Source: an uncultured Acidimicrobiales bacterium
GTDB taxonomy: Bacteria > Actinomycetota > Acidimicrobiia > Acidimicrobiales > Aldehydirespiratoraceae
Length of the DNA: 64,000 bases
Assembly (NCBI GenBank): GCA_951812975.1
Contig: CATOTC010000001.1
Span: forward strand, 1,644,001-1,708,000
Reading direction: 5' to 3'
Part shown: positions 39,268-47,658 of the stretch, piece by piece
Layout of the letters: each line of letters opens with the position of its first letter
Numbering within the stretch: the stretch's first letter is position 1
The notes under the pieces: model-generated
Seen by the model: only the letters and a program-made list of their open reading frames with translations
Database searches by the model: none
What the model was told of the DNA's origin: nothing
Program-made: the position numbers and the translations under genes

Positions 39268-42054
39268 GTGCCTTTGTTCGACATCTCCGGGTTCGACATA
39301 TCCGGCCCGCTGCTGCTGCTGGGCTCGATCTTCGGCATCGGTTACGCCCTGCTGGGCATCGGCTTGGTGCTGGCCTACCGATCCAGCGGCTTCATCAACT
39401 TCGCGCACGGCTCGATCGGCCTGGTTGCCGCCTCGATGATGTCGGTCGTGGTCAACGACTACGGCGTGCCCTACTGGCTCGGTTTCGTCGGAGCGCTGAT
39501 CGTGGCGGCTCTGCTGGCTGCGGGCGTGGAATCATTCGTGGTTCGCAAGCTGTCGGCGGCCCCCAAGGTCCTGTCGATGGTCGCCACCCTGGGTGCTGCC
39601 CAAGCGCTGCTGCTGCTGGCTCTTTCGTTCTCCAAGGGCGGCCTGGGGGGCGGCAGCTTCCCGCAGCCTCCGTTCTTCCCGGAGTTCGACCTCACCGTCT
39701 ACGTCTCGCCCTCCTCGACAGCACTGCTCTGCCTGTCGCCGCTGGTGGTGGCCGGGCTCTATGTGTTCTTGCAGCGCAGCCGGTACGGCCTGGCGATCCG
39801 GGGCGCCGCGGCCAATCCCGACTCGGCGACGCTGGCAGGGGCCGACCCGCGGCACATGGCGATGCTGTCGTGGGCCCTCGCGGGAGCCATCGCCGCGTTC
39901 GCGGCGATGCTGATCATCGGCAACCAGTCGACTGTGACCGCCGATGCGTTGGGTCCCGACTTCATCGTGCGCGGCCTGGCGGTGGCCGCGTTGGCGCGCT
40001 TCGCCAACCTGCCAGCGGCATTGGCCTCCGGGCTGGGAATCGGGATCGTCGAGCAGATCCTGGCCTCCAACCCCGAAGCCACCGGCTGGTTCGAAGTGGC
40101 ATTGTTCGTACTGATCCTGCTCGGAGTGGCGCTTCAGGTGCGTTCGGGTCGTGAACAGCCCGAACGCTGGTCGAGCCTGGCGCCGAACCGCCGGCTGCCC
40201 GATTCGTACCGCGACGTTTGGCTGATCCGGAACCTGGCCTGGGTGACCGGGGCTGTCGGCGTGGTCGTTGCGCTCGTGGTTCCGCTGCTGATGAGCAATC
40301 GTTCGGCGTTCGTGTTGTCGACCATTGTCGCCTTCGCCACCATCGGCATCTCGGTCAGCTTCCTGACTGGTCTGGCCGGTCAGCTCTCGCTGGGGCAGGT
40401 CGCCTTCGCAGCGATCGGTGCTGTCGTTGGAGTTCGGGTTGCCACCGAGACCGGCAGCCTGATCCTGGGGCTGCTGTGCGGCGGGATCACCGCGGCGTTG
40501 GTGTCTGCGGCGGTGGGGTTGCCCGCTCTGAGGGTGCAGGGTCTGCTTCTGGCGATCGCCACGCTGGCCTTCGCCCTGGCGACGTTCAGTTGGCTGCTGC
40601 GGCAGGACTGGGCCTTCGGCGCGGGGCTGTCGTCGCGGCCGGTCAGCGTGGTGGGCATCGATCTCGGCACCTCGCGCAGGTTCTATTTCGCGGCTCTGCT
40701 GACGTTCGTGATGGTGCTTGCCATTGCCCATGTGCTGCGTCGTTCGTCTTTCGGCCGGTCGCTCATCGCGGTCCGCGACAACGCCCCTGCGGCTCGGGTG
40801 CTCCAGATCGCTCCGCGTCGCCTGCTGTTGGCCGCCTACGGATTCTCGGGATTCGTCGCCGGGGTCGGCGGGGTGGTCCTGGCGATGAGCAACACGTTCG
40901 TCTCGCGCAGCATCTTCACCCCGAGCGACAGCATCAACGTTGTGTCGTTGGCTGTCATCGGCGGCCTCTCGGAGCTGACCGGGCCTCTCCTCGGGGCTGC
41001 CTACCTGATTGGTATCCGGGAGTTCTTCGACCTTGAGCTGTCGGCGCTGGCCGGGCTCAACGCGGCGTGGTTGATCCTGATCCTCGAACAGCCGCGCGGC
41101 CTGCACGGTCTGCTGAGCACGACCCGCGGCAACCTCATCGACCAGATCGCCCGGTTGCACGGTATCGACCCCGTTGCCGCCCGGTCAGAACAAAGCGACG
41201 TTGAAGCCGGCTCGACGGTGGTGACAGTCGCCCCCACTGAGCACCCCAGACCCGCCGACGATGTGATGCTGGAAGTGCGCGGCATCAGCAAGCGGTTCGG
41301 TGACCTGGTTGCTGTAGACGATGTGTCGTTGCAGGTCCGCGCCGGCGAGACGCTGGGGTTGATAGGACCCAACGGCGCGGGCAAGACAACCCTGTTCGAG
41401 CTGGTCAGCGGGTATCTGCGTGCCGATGCCGGCACAGTGGTCTTCGACGGTGCAGACATCACCCGCCTGCTACCGGAGGCTCGCAGCCGAGCGGGTCTGG
41501 TGCGCTCGTTCCAGAACGCCTCTTTGTTTCCCACGATGACCGCTCGAGACATCATCTTCCTGGCCAACAAACGAGCCGCGGGACACAGTCTTGTGGTCGG
41601 CGGATCGGCAGCCGAACGCCGAATCGAGGATGAAACCTCCGAGACGCTGGCGATGTTCGGTCTCAGTGGGTTGGCTGACCAGCCCGTGAGCCTGTTGTCG
41701 ACGGGCACCCGCCGCCTGGTCGAGTTGGCGGCCAACGTCGCCCTTCGGCCCAGGCTGCTGCTGATGGACGAACCCTCGGCCGGCATCGCCCAAGCCGAGA
41801 CGGAAGCACTGGGGGCAGTGATCACACAGATCCGCGACGCCTACCAGATGACCCTGGTGGTGATCGAGCACGACATGCCGCTGCTGAGCTCTGTCTGTGA
41901 CCGGTTGGTCGCCATGGAGACTGGTTCCGTCATCGCCGAGGGCACCCCGAGCGAGGTCCAAGCCGACGCCGCCGTGGTGCGCAGCTACCTCGGAGGCGAC
42001 CTGACGGCCATAGCCCGCAGCGGCTCCGCGGCCGGCAGCGAAGGTGAGCGCTAG
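39268..42054 (+). CDS. LivH-LivM-LivG fusion (two permease domains plus ABC ATPase)
   Basis: N-terminal LivH-like GLVLAYRSSGFINFAHGSIG; mid LivM-like SFLTGLAGQLSLGQVAFAAIGA; C-terminal LIGPNGAGKTTLFELVSGYLRADAG, LLSTGTRRLVELAANVALRPRLLLMDEPSAGIA. Confidence 0.92.
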   Translation: MPLFDISGFDISGPLLLLGSIFGIGYALLGIGLVLAYRSSGFINFAHGSIGLVAASMMSVVVNDYGVPYWLGFVGALIVAALLAAGVESFVVRKLSAAPKVLSMVATLGAAQALLLLALSFSKGGLGGGSFPQPPFFPEFDLTVYVSPSSTALLCLSPLVVAGLYVFLQRSRYGLAIRGAAANPDSATLAGADPRHMAMLSWALAGAIAAFAAMLIIGNQSTVTADALGPDFIVRGLAVAALARFANLPAALASGLGIGIVEQILASNPEATGWFEVALFVLILLGVALQVRSGREQPERWSSLAPNRRLPDSYRDVWLIRNLAWVTGAVGVVVALVVPLLMSNRSAFVLSTIVAFATIGISVSFLTGLAGQLSLGQVAFAAIGAVVGVRVATETGSLILGLLCGGITAALVSAAVGLPALRVQGLLLAIATLAFALATFSWLLRQDWAFGAGLSSRPVSVVGIDLGTSRRFYFAALLTFVMVLAIAHVLRRSSFGRSLIAVRDNAPAARVLQIAPRRLLLAAYGFSGFVAGVGGVVLAMSNTFVSRSIFTPSDSINVVSLAVIGGLSELTGPLLGAAYLIGIREFFDLELSALAGLNAAWLILILEQPRGLHGLLSTTRGNLIDQIARLHGIDPVAARSEQSDVEAGSTVVTVAPTEHPRPADDVMLEVRGISKRFGDLVAVDDVSLQVRAGETLGLIGPNGAGKTTLFELVSGYLRADAGTVVFDGADITRLLPEARSRAGLVRSFQNASLFPTMTARDIIFLANKRAAGHSLVVGGSAAERRIEDETSETLAMFGLSGLADQPVSLLSTGTRRLVELAANVALRPRLLLMDEPSAGIAQAETEALGAVITQIRDAYQMTLVVIEHDMPLLSSVCDRLVAMETGSVIAEGTPSEVQADAAVVRSYLGGDLTAIARSGSAAGSEGER

Positions 42055-42055
42055 G

Positions 42056-42188
42056 AGGCCGAGCGGATTGCTCTCGCACACGGGAGCGACCGAACGAGGC
42101 CGTGGCCCGCGCGGCCCGCCTGGGGCCCTAGTGGCCCCGTGAGCTCGGCGAACAAGAACGGCACGCGGAGCGCAGCGAACAAGAGCGG
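42056..42188 (+). repeat. ~130-bp intergenic repeat, copy A
   Basis: AGGCCGAGCGG...GCACACGG..GCGACCGAACGAGGCCGTGGCCCG.GCGGCCCGCC...GTGAGC..GCGAACAAGA.CGG.. aligns to the reverse complement of 44553-44681. Confidence 0.82.
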
Positions 42189-42189
42189 T

Positions 42190-42609
42190 CTAAGAAGCTG
42201 GATTCATCCCGAGAATGACCAATAGGGCCTCCACACGGCCCTTGATGTCGTCCCGAATGGGCCGCACTGCCTCAATGGAGCGCCCAGCGGGGTCGTCCAG
42301 TTCCCAATCCTCGTAACGCTTGGTGGGGTAGACGGGGCAAGCATCTCCGCAGCCCATACTCACGATCACGTCGGCGGTTCGGGCCATTTCATCGGTCCAC
42401 AGTCTGGGGTGCTCTGCGGAGATGTCGATTCCCTCCTCGGCCATGGCCGCGACTGCCACCGGGTTGGTCTCGGTACCCGGGTTTGAACCGGCGCTGAACA
42501 CCTCAACCCGGTCCCCGGCGAGATGGCGGAGGAAACCGGCCGCCATCTGGGAGCGCCCGGCGTTGTGAACACACAGGAACAGAACCCCGGGCCGGTCCGA
42601 GGGGCTCAC
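42190..42609 (-). CDS. arsC: ArsC-type low-molecular-weight phosphatase/arsenate reductase
   Basis: VLFLCVHNAGRSQMAAGFLRHLAGDRVEVFSAGSNPG; start GTG 42609, alternative in-frame ATG at 42681. Confidence 0.85.
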   Translation of the reverse strand: MSPSDRPGVLFLCVHNAGRSQMAAGFLRHLAGDRVEVFSAGSNPGTETNPVAVAAMAEEGIDISAEHPRLWTDEMARTADVIVSMGCGDACPVYPTKRYEDWELDDPAGRSIEAVRPIRDDIKGRVEALLVILGMNPAS

Positions 42610-42683
42610 CGTCAGGCGTCCTTGACCCCGACGAACAGCTCCGAAGAGATCGACGAGAACCCCCACGAAGTCGAGGTTCATCG

Positions 42684-43490
42684 TCAGGCGTCCTTGACGT
42701 CGACGAACAGGTCGCGTTTGCGGAACGCCGCGGTCATGAACCGGGCGAAAGCCTTGCGACGGGTGAGCCACACCACGCGGGCGCCGGACTTGTCGGCGGC
42801 GAGGATGTGGTCGGCCAGCCAGGGGGTGACGGTGTGGACCTTGTCGCCGAGAATGTTGAAGATCTTCTTGGACTTCTCCCACTGTTCTGAGGTGAGGTCG
42901 TAGTCGCCGGTGAGCAGGTCGGTCACGACGATCCCCGGCGAGACAGTGCAGATCTGCACAGCAGTGTCGGCGGTGTCTTTGCGCAGGGCCTTCTGCAGGT
43001 AGCGCACCGCACGCTTGGTCGCGCCGTAGGCCGCCATGCCGGGTTGTGTGGCGCCGTCGGACCCGAACCCCTCGGTGTTCCAGACCTGCCCGTGGTCCTG
43101 GCGCACCATGTTGGAGACCGCGGTCTTGCTGGCCAGCAGCGTGCCCGTGAGGTTGGTGTCGACCAGCGCGGCAAGTTCATCGTCGCTCTGTTCCCACAGA
43201 GGTTCACGCCCGATGCTGACCCCGGCGTTGTTGATCCATATGTCGACCCCGCCGAAAGCCTCTGCGGCGTGGTCCCACAGTTCTTGGAGCTGTCCGGGGT
43301 CGGTGATGTCGCAGGCCCTGCCACAGACCTTGGACTCCCCGTAGTACTCGCCGAGTTCAGCCACCACCGCCGCCACGCTTCCGGCTGAGCGTCCACTGAC
43401 GGCCACCTGGCATTGGCGCTTCAGGAACTCGCGGGCCAATCCGTTGCCGATCCCCCTGGTGCTCCCCGTGATCACGATGCGCTTGCCCAT
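42684..43490 (-). CDS. SDR-family reductase resembling chlorophyll b reductase (NYC1/NOL)
   Basis: ITGSTRGIGNGLAREFLKRQ...VDIWINNAGVS...FGSDGATQPGMAAYGATKRAVRYLQKAL...TVSPGIVVTDLLTGDYD...KKIFNILGDKVHTVTPWLADHI. The GSTRGIG, DIWINNAG, GSDG, AAYGATKR and SPGxVxTDLL strings resemble plant NYC1/NOL as recalled. Confidence 0.8.
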   Translation of the reverse strand: MGKRIVITGSTRGIGNGLAREFLKRQCQVAVSGRSAGSVAAVVAELGEYYGESKVCGRACDITDPGQLQELWDHAAEAFGGVDIWINNAGVSIGREPLWEQSDDELAALVDTNLTGTLLASKTAVSNMVRQDHGQVWNTEGFGSDGATQPGMAAYGATKRAVRYLQKALRKDTADTAVQICTVSPGIVVTDLLTGDYDLTSEQWEKSKKIFNILGDKVHTVTPWLADHILAADKSGARVVWLTRRKAFARFMTAAFRKRDLFVDVKDA

Positions 43491-43529
43491 TGAATCCCTT
43501 TCGGTTCAGACTTTAGGGGAGAGGCGGGT

Positions 43530-44492
43530 TCAGCGCCGTCTCCAGTGGTTCACCAGACGGTGCTCGACGAGGTGCTCCAGAGTGGTGGTCGCCGTCCGCC
43601 CCAGGCTTGTGGCGACGAAAGCGGCGATGAGGTCGCCGAGCAGTGCCCGGACTGCGGGATCGGCATTGACAGGATCAACCTCGAGGAAGGTACGGCCGCT
43701 GGTGGTGTCAAGCGGCCAACAGATTGCGAAATGGCCCGCGTCGGTCAACTCGACCAGCCATGAGTCTCCGTGGTCGCGTGCGATGCCCTCGTCGAAGGTT
43801 CGCCTGATGGGGTCGTGGACCGCGTCGTGCGTGGTTGAGCGGTAGCGGTCGCTGCTTGCTGCGATGACCCCGTCGGCAGTCCCTGCCAGCAGCATCACCG
43901 GCACTTCGGCGGGTGCTGCCACCACAGCACTCTCGCCGTGTCCCAGGGTGGCAGCGGTCATGGTGTGCGCGCCGTAGGTGAACACCGCTTTCAGGCCCGG
44001 TACCCAGGCCGGGTCGCTGTTGTGCAGCGCCACGGTGCCACCGGCTGAGTGGCCTCCGAGGACCACACTGCCGAGGTCCAACAGCCCGGTTACGGGGCTG
44101 TCGTCGTGCCCGGCGCCGTTGAGACGGTTCAGCAGCGGTTCGAGAACCGTGGACGAAGGCCGGGTGCCGATCGTGTCGGGGAGCAGCGCGGTCATGTCGA
44201 TGCCGGGGGTGATGCCCCGGCCCGCAGGCCCGAGCGATCCGACAGCGGTGTAGGTCACCACGCAGATTCCGTCGGCCACGAGTCGGTAGGCGAGCCAGCG
44301 GTATCCGTCCGGGGTCACGTTGATCCCCGGCATCATCACCACAACCGGCCAGGGATCGGGCGTTTGGATCGGCGGGACGCGCCCCGTCAACCGAGCTTCT
44401 GTGAACCGTTGATCGTCGCCGGGGTAGTACAACGTGCCCACCGCTGCGTCTTCGTCGGCCTCAAACGCGAAGTGCCACCCGCGAACGATCAT
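43530..44492 (-). CDS. Alpha/beta hydrolase (chlorophyllase/dienelactone-hydrolase-like)
   Basis: VVVMMPGINVTPDGYRWLAYRLVADGICVVTY; nucleophile elbow LGGHSAGGTVAL; AGHF. Confidence 0.75.
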   Translation of the reverse strand: MIVRGWHFAFEADEDAAVGTLYYPGDDQRFTEARLTGRVPPIQTPDPWPVVVMMPGINVTPDGYRWLAYRLVADGICVVTYTAVGSLGPAGRGITPGIDMTALLPDTIGTRPSSTVLEPLLNRLNGAGHDDSPVTGLLDLGSVVLGGHSAGGTVALHNSDPAWVPGLKAVFTYGAHTMTAATLGHGESAVVAAPAEVPVMLLAGTADGVIAASSDRYRSTTHDAVHDPIRRTFDEGIARDHGDSWLVELTDAGHFAICWPLDTTSGRTFLEVDPVNADPAVRALLGDLIAAFVATSLGRTATTTLEHLVEHRLVNHWRRR

Positions 44493-44552
44493 GATTCAGC
44501 CTAGAACGTGCGCGGATTGAAAAATTGTCGGTGCGTCGAGACCTGTTGTCTT

Positions 44553-44681
44553 CCGCTCTTGTTCACTACGCGTGCCTCCCGCTCTTGTTCGCTGCGCTCA
44601 CGGGCCGCGAGGCCGCGGGCGGGCCGCTCGGGCCACGGCCTCGTTCGGTCGCGGCCGTGTGCGGATCATTCCGCTCGGCCT
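44553..44681 (-). repeat. ~130-bp intergenic repeat, copy B (inverted relative to copy A)
   Basis: Reverse complement aligns over its whole length with 42056-42188, with small gaps. Confidence 0.82.
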
Positions 44682-44686
44682 CTGTT

Positions 44687-44705
44687 GGTTCCGCTCAGAG
44701 GAACG
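44687..44705. promoter_or_regulatory. Palindromic operator-like site, copy 3 (GGTTCCGCTCAGAGGAACG)
   Basis: Followed by cgGTTTCAT; upstream of CDS 44745. Confidence 0.65.
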
Positions 44706-44744
44706 CGGTTTCATTAAGTGCTCCGGGGACTCTACGATTGTGCC

Positions 44745-45200
44745 ATGAGCGAACAGAAAAGCTACGGCCCCGCTTCAGACAAGCCCTACCAGTGTTTCAT
44801 GGGGCGCTGGGAGGGGCTGTGCAAGAGCTTCACCCCCGAAGGCGAGTTCCTCGAATCCAGCGCGGTGCACATGGACGTCTACTGGCTCGACGACCACACC
44901 TGGCACCTGCACGAACACTTCGAGAACCTCTACGGAGTAGGGGAGACCATCTTCGACACGCCCATCGGAGTCGAAGGCAGACGGTGCTTCGCCGACAGCG
45001 AACAGATCAGCCTCGAAGGCGCCGAACTCACGCCCTACAACTACGTTTTCACCATCGACAGCAGAGTCAGCAACACGATCGTCTACAACAACCACTACTT
45101 CCTGGATCCCGACACCCGCCGCATCATCACCCACAAAGTGCGTGACGGGAAGACCATCCTGTTCCAGATCCAGGACTTCGCCCGGATCCAACGGCCATGA
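44745..45200 (+). CDS. Lipocalin-like/DUF3598-type protein
   Basis: MGRWEGLCKSFTPEGEFLESSAVHMDVYWLDDHTW...HEHFENLYGVGETIFDTPI; shares layout with CDS 46012 and 47659. Confidence 0.55.
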   Translation: MSEQKSYGPASDKPYQCFMGRWEGLCKSFTPEGEFLESSAVHMDVYWLDDHTWHLHEHFENLYGVGETIFDTPIGVEGRRCFADSEQISLEGAELTPYNYVFTIDSRVSNTIVYNNHYFLDPDTRRIITHKVRDGKTILFQIQDFARIQRP

Positions 45201-46015
45201 TCGTTCAACGAGCCCCCGGCGGGGTTGCTGACGCACCGCACTTCGTGATCGCAATGCATCAGCACACCTCCTTCGCAGGATCGCTCGCCGCGAACTTCGG
45301 CAACGACGACTTCGCCGGGCTGGAACCTGCTGAGCCGATGCAGTTCATCGTCGACCACCACGACCAGGGATGGGCCGACCTGGATGCGGCCGCCCCTCAG
45401 GACCCGGCGACGGGACTGCCATACAACCTCACAGCCACTCCGTTGCCGCAGATCGTCGCCACCTCGGCGGGTTCGCCGGCATTCAACGATGCCCACCATC
45501 CGTTCAGCGGCATCATCTCGTCGATGCACACCTACGGCCTGTATCGGGGACGCTACGGGCTGAGCGACAAGATCTTCCTCGACAGCATCGGCGAAGAGCT
45601 GCGCCCTGAAGTCGATGCCATGCTGGCTGCAGAAGAGGACCGTCAGAGCCGTCTCAAGGAACAGCTGGCGGTGAGCGACCCCGACCATGCAAGCGACGAG
45701 TACCTGTTCCACGCCTACAAGCAGCTCCAGTTCTTCGACACGCTCTCGCTCTACATGCACATGTCCCCCGAGGGCGAGAGAGGCGAATCTGAGTTCCACA
45801 ACGTGCCCCGGGCCGTCGGCGACGATGTGACCGTCTCAGTCGTGGAGCTGCCCGGCGCGGTCTATGCACTGGACCCGTATCCCTTCGCTCCCGATCAACT
45901 CGAATTGGCTACAGAGGGCCGATACCTCGCCCCGCAGCCGGCAGGCACCGACCTCGCCGCGATGCTGGCAACGACGCCGATCGAGGCGCAGACGGTGCAT
46001 CTGGTCCGGGCGTGA
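45197..46015 (+). CDS. DUF3891-like protein
   Basis: HQHTSFAGSLAANFG...MQFIVDHHDQGWADLDAAAPQDPATGLPYNL; ATGA overlap with the upstream gene. Confidence 0.7.
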   Translation: MIVQRAPGGVADAPHFVIAMHQHTSFAGSLAANFGNDDFAGLEPAEPMQFIVDHHDQGWADLDAAAPQDPATGLPYNLTATPLPQIVATSAGSPAFNDAHHPFSGIISSMHTYGLYRGRYGLSDKIFLDSIGEELRPEVDAMLAAEEDRQSRLKEQLAVSDPDHASDEYLFHAYKQLQFFDTLSLYMHMSPEGERGESEFHNVPRAVGDDVTVSVVELPGAVYALDPYPFAPDQLELATEGRYLAPQPAGTDLAAMLATTPIEAQTVHLVRA

Positions 46016-46914
46016 GCAGTGGGTCGTTCTCCCGGGGTGTCGGTGAATGGATCGGCGCTGCTGAGGTTTACGACGCAGAGGGCCGCTTCGCTGGATTGGG
46101 CCGCGACACCCGGTCAGTGCAGGCAGACGACCAGGCCGGGACGGTAACCGTAGAGGTCACCTTCGACGGGCCGTTCTCGCTGTCAGGCGAGTACACGATT
46201 GTTGACCACGGTTCGTATCGGACCTATGAGGGCCCTCTCAACATCGGCTACGCCGAGGCTCTGGGCGACGGCCTGGTAGCGGCTCACAACTACTGGCCGG
46301 ACCTCGGTCTGTCACAGCGGTTCTTTCTGATGGTGATGCCCGACGGGTCACGCCAGTTGTCTCTGGCGTTGCTGAGCCGGGGCGAACAGCTTCGCTGGAC
46401 AGTCGTCGGGGAATATCAGCGCCGACTCGACGAGTCACGCCCGGAACCGCCCCCGCCCGAACCGATGGATCCATCGCAACTGCGAGACGACCCCACAGCG
46501 GGTCGGGGAGAGCTCCTGTTGCTGCGCTCGGGGTGCTGGTCGGGTCGTCTGCAGCGCCTCGATGACGACTGCAAGCCTTCGAATGCGGCCGACTACACCG
46601 AATCGGTTGTCGGCCAGGACGGTTCTTGGGAAGTTGAACTGTCGGGTGCCGACTACTCGTCGGGTCTGTCATTCACCCTGTTGAGCGACGGTTGGACGGC
46701 TTGGACTCCGACCGGCAGCCTGACGGGAAGCGGAATCCTCAGCGGCGGCCGGGGCTTCAGCGGCCAGTTCCACCATCAGGGATCTGGGTTGCGCATGTGG
46801 CGCCGCGAAGCGGCATCGCGAGACGGCACCACCAAAGCGGTACTGCACATCTGGTACCGCGGTGAGGAGCGGCTCGGAGCGGCATACGGCGTCCTGGCCT
46901 TCGATCCGGCATGA
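46012..46914 (+). CDS. DUF3598/lipocalin-like protein
   Basis: GEWIGAAEVYDAEGRFAGLGRDTRSV...NYWPDLGLSQRFFLMVMPDGSRQLSLALLSRGEQLRW; GTGA overlap. Confidence 0.65.
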   Translation: MSSGSFSRGVGEWIGAAEVYDAEGRFAGLGRDTRSVQADDQAGTVTVEVTFDGPFSLSGEYTIVDHGSYRTYEGPLNIGYAEALGDGLVAAHNYWPDLGLSQRFFLMVMPDGSRQLSLALLSRGEQLRWTVVGEYQRRLDESRPEPPPPEPMDPSQLRDDPTAGRGELLLLRSGCWSGRLQRLDDDCKPSNAADYTESVVGQDGSWEVELSGADYSSGLSFTLLSDGWTAWTPTGSLTGSGILSGGRGFSGQFHHQGSGLRMWRREAASRDGTTKAVLHIWYRGEERLGAAYGVLAFDPA

Positions 46915-47645
46915 ACAGTGATCCCGTTAGGACTGGTTCAATGAGTACTGACCCCGTTGGTACTGGCCCAATGGGCACTGGTTACACCAGCGGCGGCGAC
47001 ACGTTCAGTGGGGCCTGGTTGGTGACCGAATACGTCCACGACCCCGACGGCACGTTCCGGGGAACCGTCGCCCAGCGCCGCCGTGTCGAACAGGTCGACG
47101 AGGCGCGCCTGCGGGTGACCCAGCAGTGCGAACCGTCGGCCGCTCTCCACGGCCACGCCATGGCCGCGTTCGCCGGTGAATGGGTGTTCGATCTCGAAGT
47201 GGTCGGCGACCAGCGCCATTATTTGGGCCCCGATGTGGTGGGCTCAGCCACGCAATGGCAACCCGGTGCGATGACCGGGCAGGGCATGTGGCCCCGATTC
47301 GGATACGAGTTCGAGTCCTACAGCGTGCTGGTAGCCCCCGACCGTCAACTCACCGGCGGGTTCTTCTCGCTCGCCGGACGGTCCGTGGCAGACATCGTGG
47401 GAGTGGCCGTCCCCGAAACCGCCGGTATCGAGCCTCGCTTGGACCTGACGGCCCCGCCGCCCGTCGCCGGCGACGAATGGCAACTGCACCGAGCGGTCGG
47501 CCCGCTGCTGGTAGCGACCGCCCGTCCCACGCCGTCACAGCGCCGCCGCCTCTGGACGATGCACGATCCGGCCGGAGCCGCCACAGTCGCCCTTACTGAG
47601 ACTGTCGACGGGGGAGCACGCGCGGTCGCGGTGGCAGTCAGCTGA
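46911..47645 (+). CDS. Lipocalin-like protein of the same cluster
   Basis: FSGAWLVTEYVHDPDGTFRGTVAQRRRVEQVDEARLRV; ATGA overlap with the upstream gene; duplicated N-terminal start repeat. Confidence 0.5.
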   Translation: MNSDPVRTGSMSTDPVGTGPMGTGYTSGGDTFSGAWLVTEYVHDPDGTFRGTVAQRRRVEQVDEARLRVTQQCEPSAALHGHAMAAFAGEWVFDLEVVGDQRHYLGPDVVGSATQWQPGAMTGQGMWPRFGYEFESYSVLVAPDRQLTGGFFSLAGRSVADIVGVAVPETAGIEPRLDLTAPPPVAGDEWQLHRAVGPLLVATARPTPSQRRRLWTMHDPAGAATVALTETVDGGARAVAVAVS

Positions 47646-47658
47646 GCGGCGACATCCC

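Noticed and set aside
39532-41160. 542-aa minus-strand ORF
   Set aside because: Antisense to the LivHMG fusion; low-complexity Arg/Gln/His-rich translation typical of high-GC shadow ORFs.
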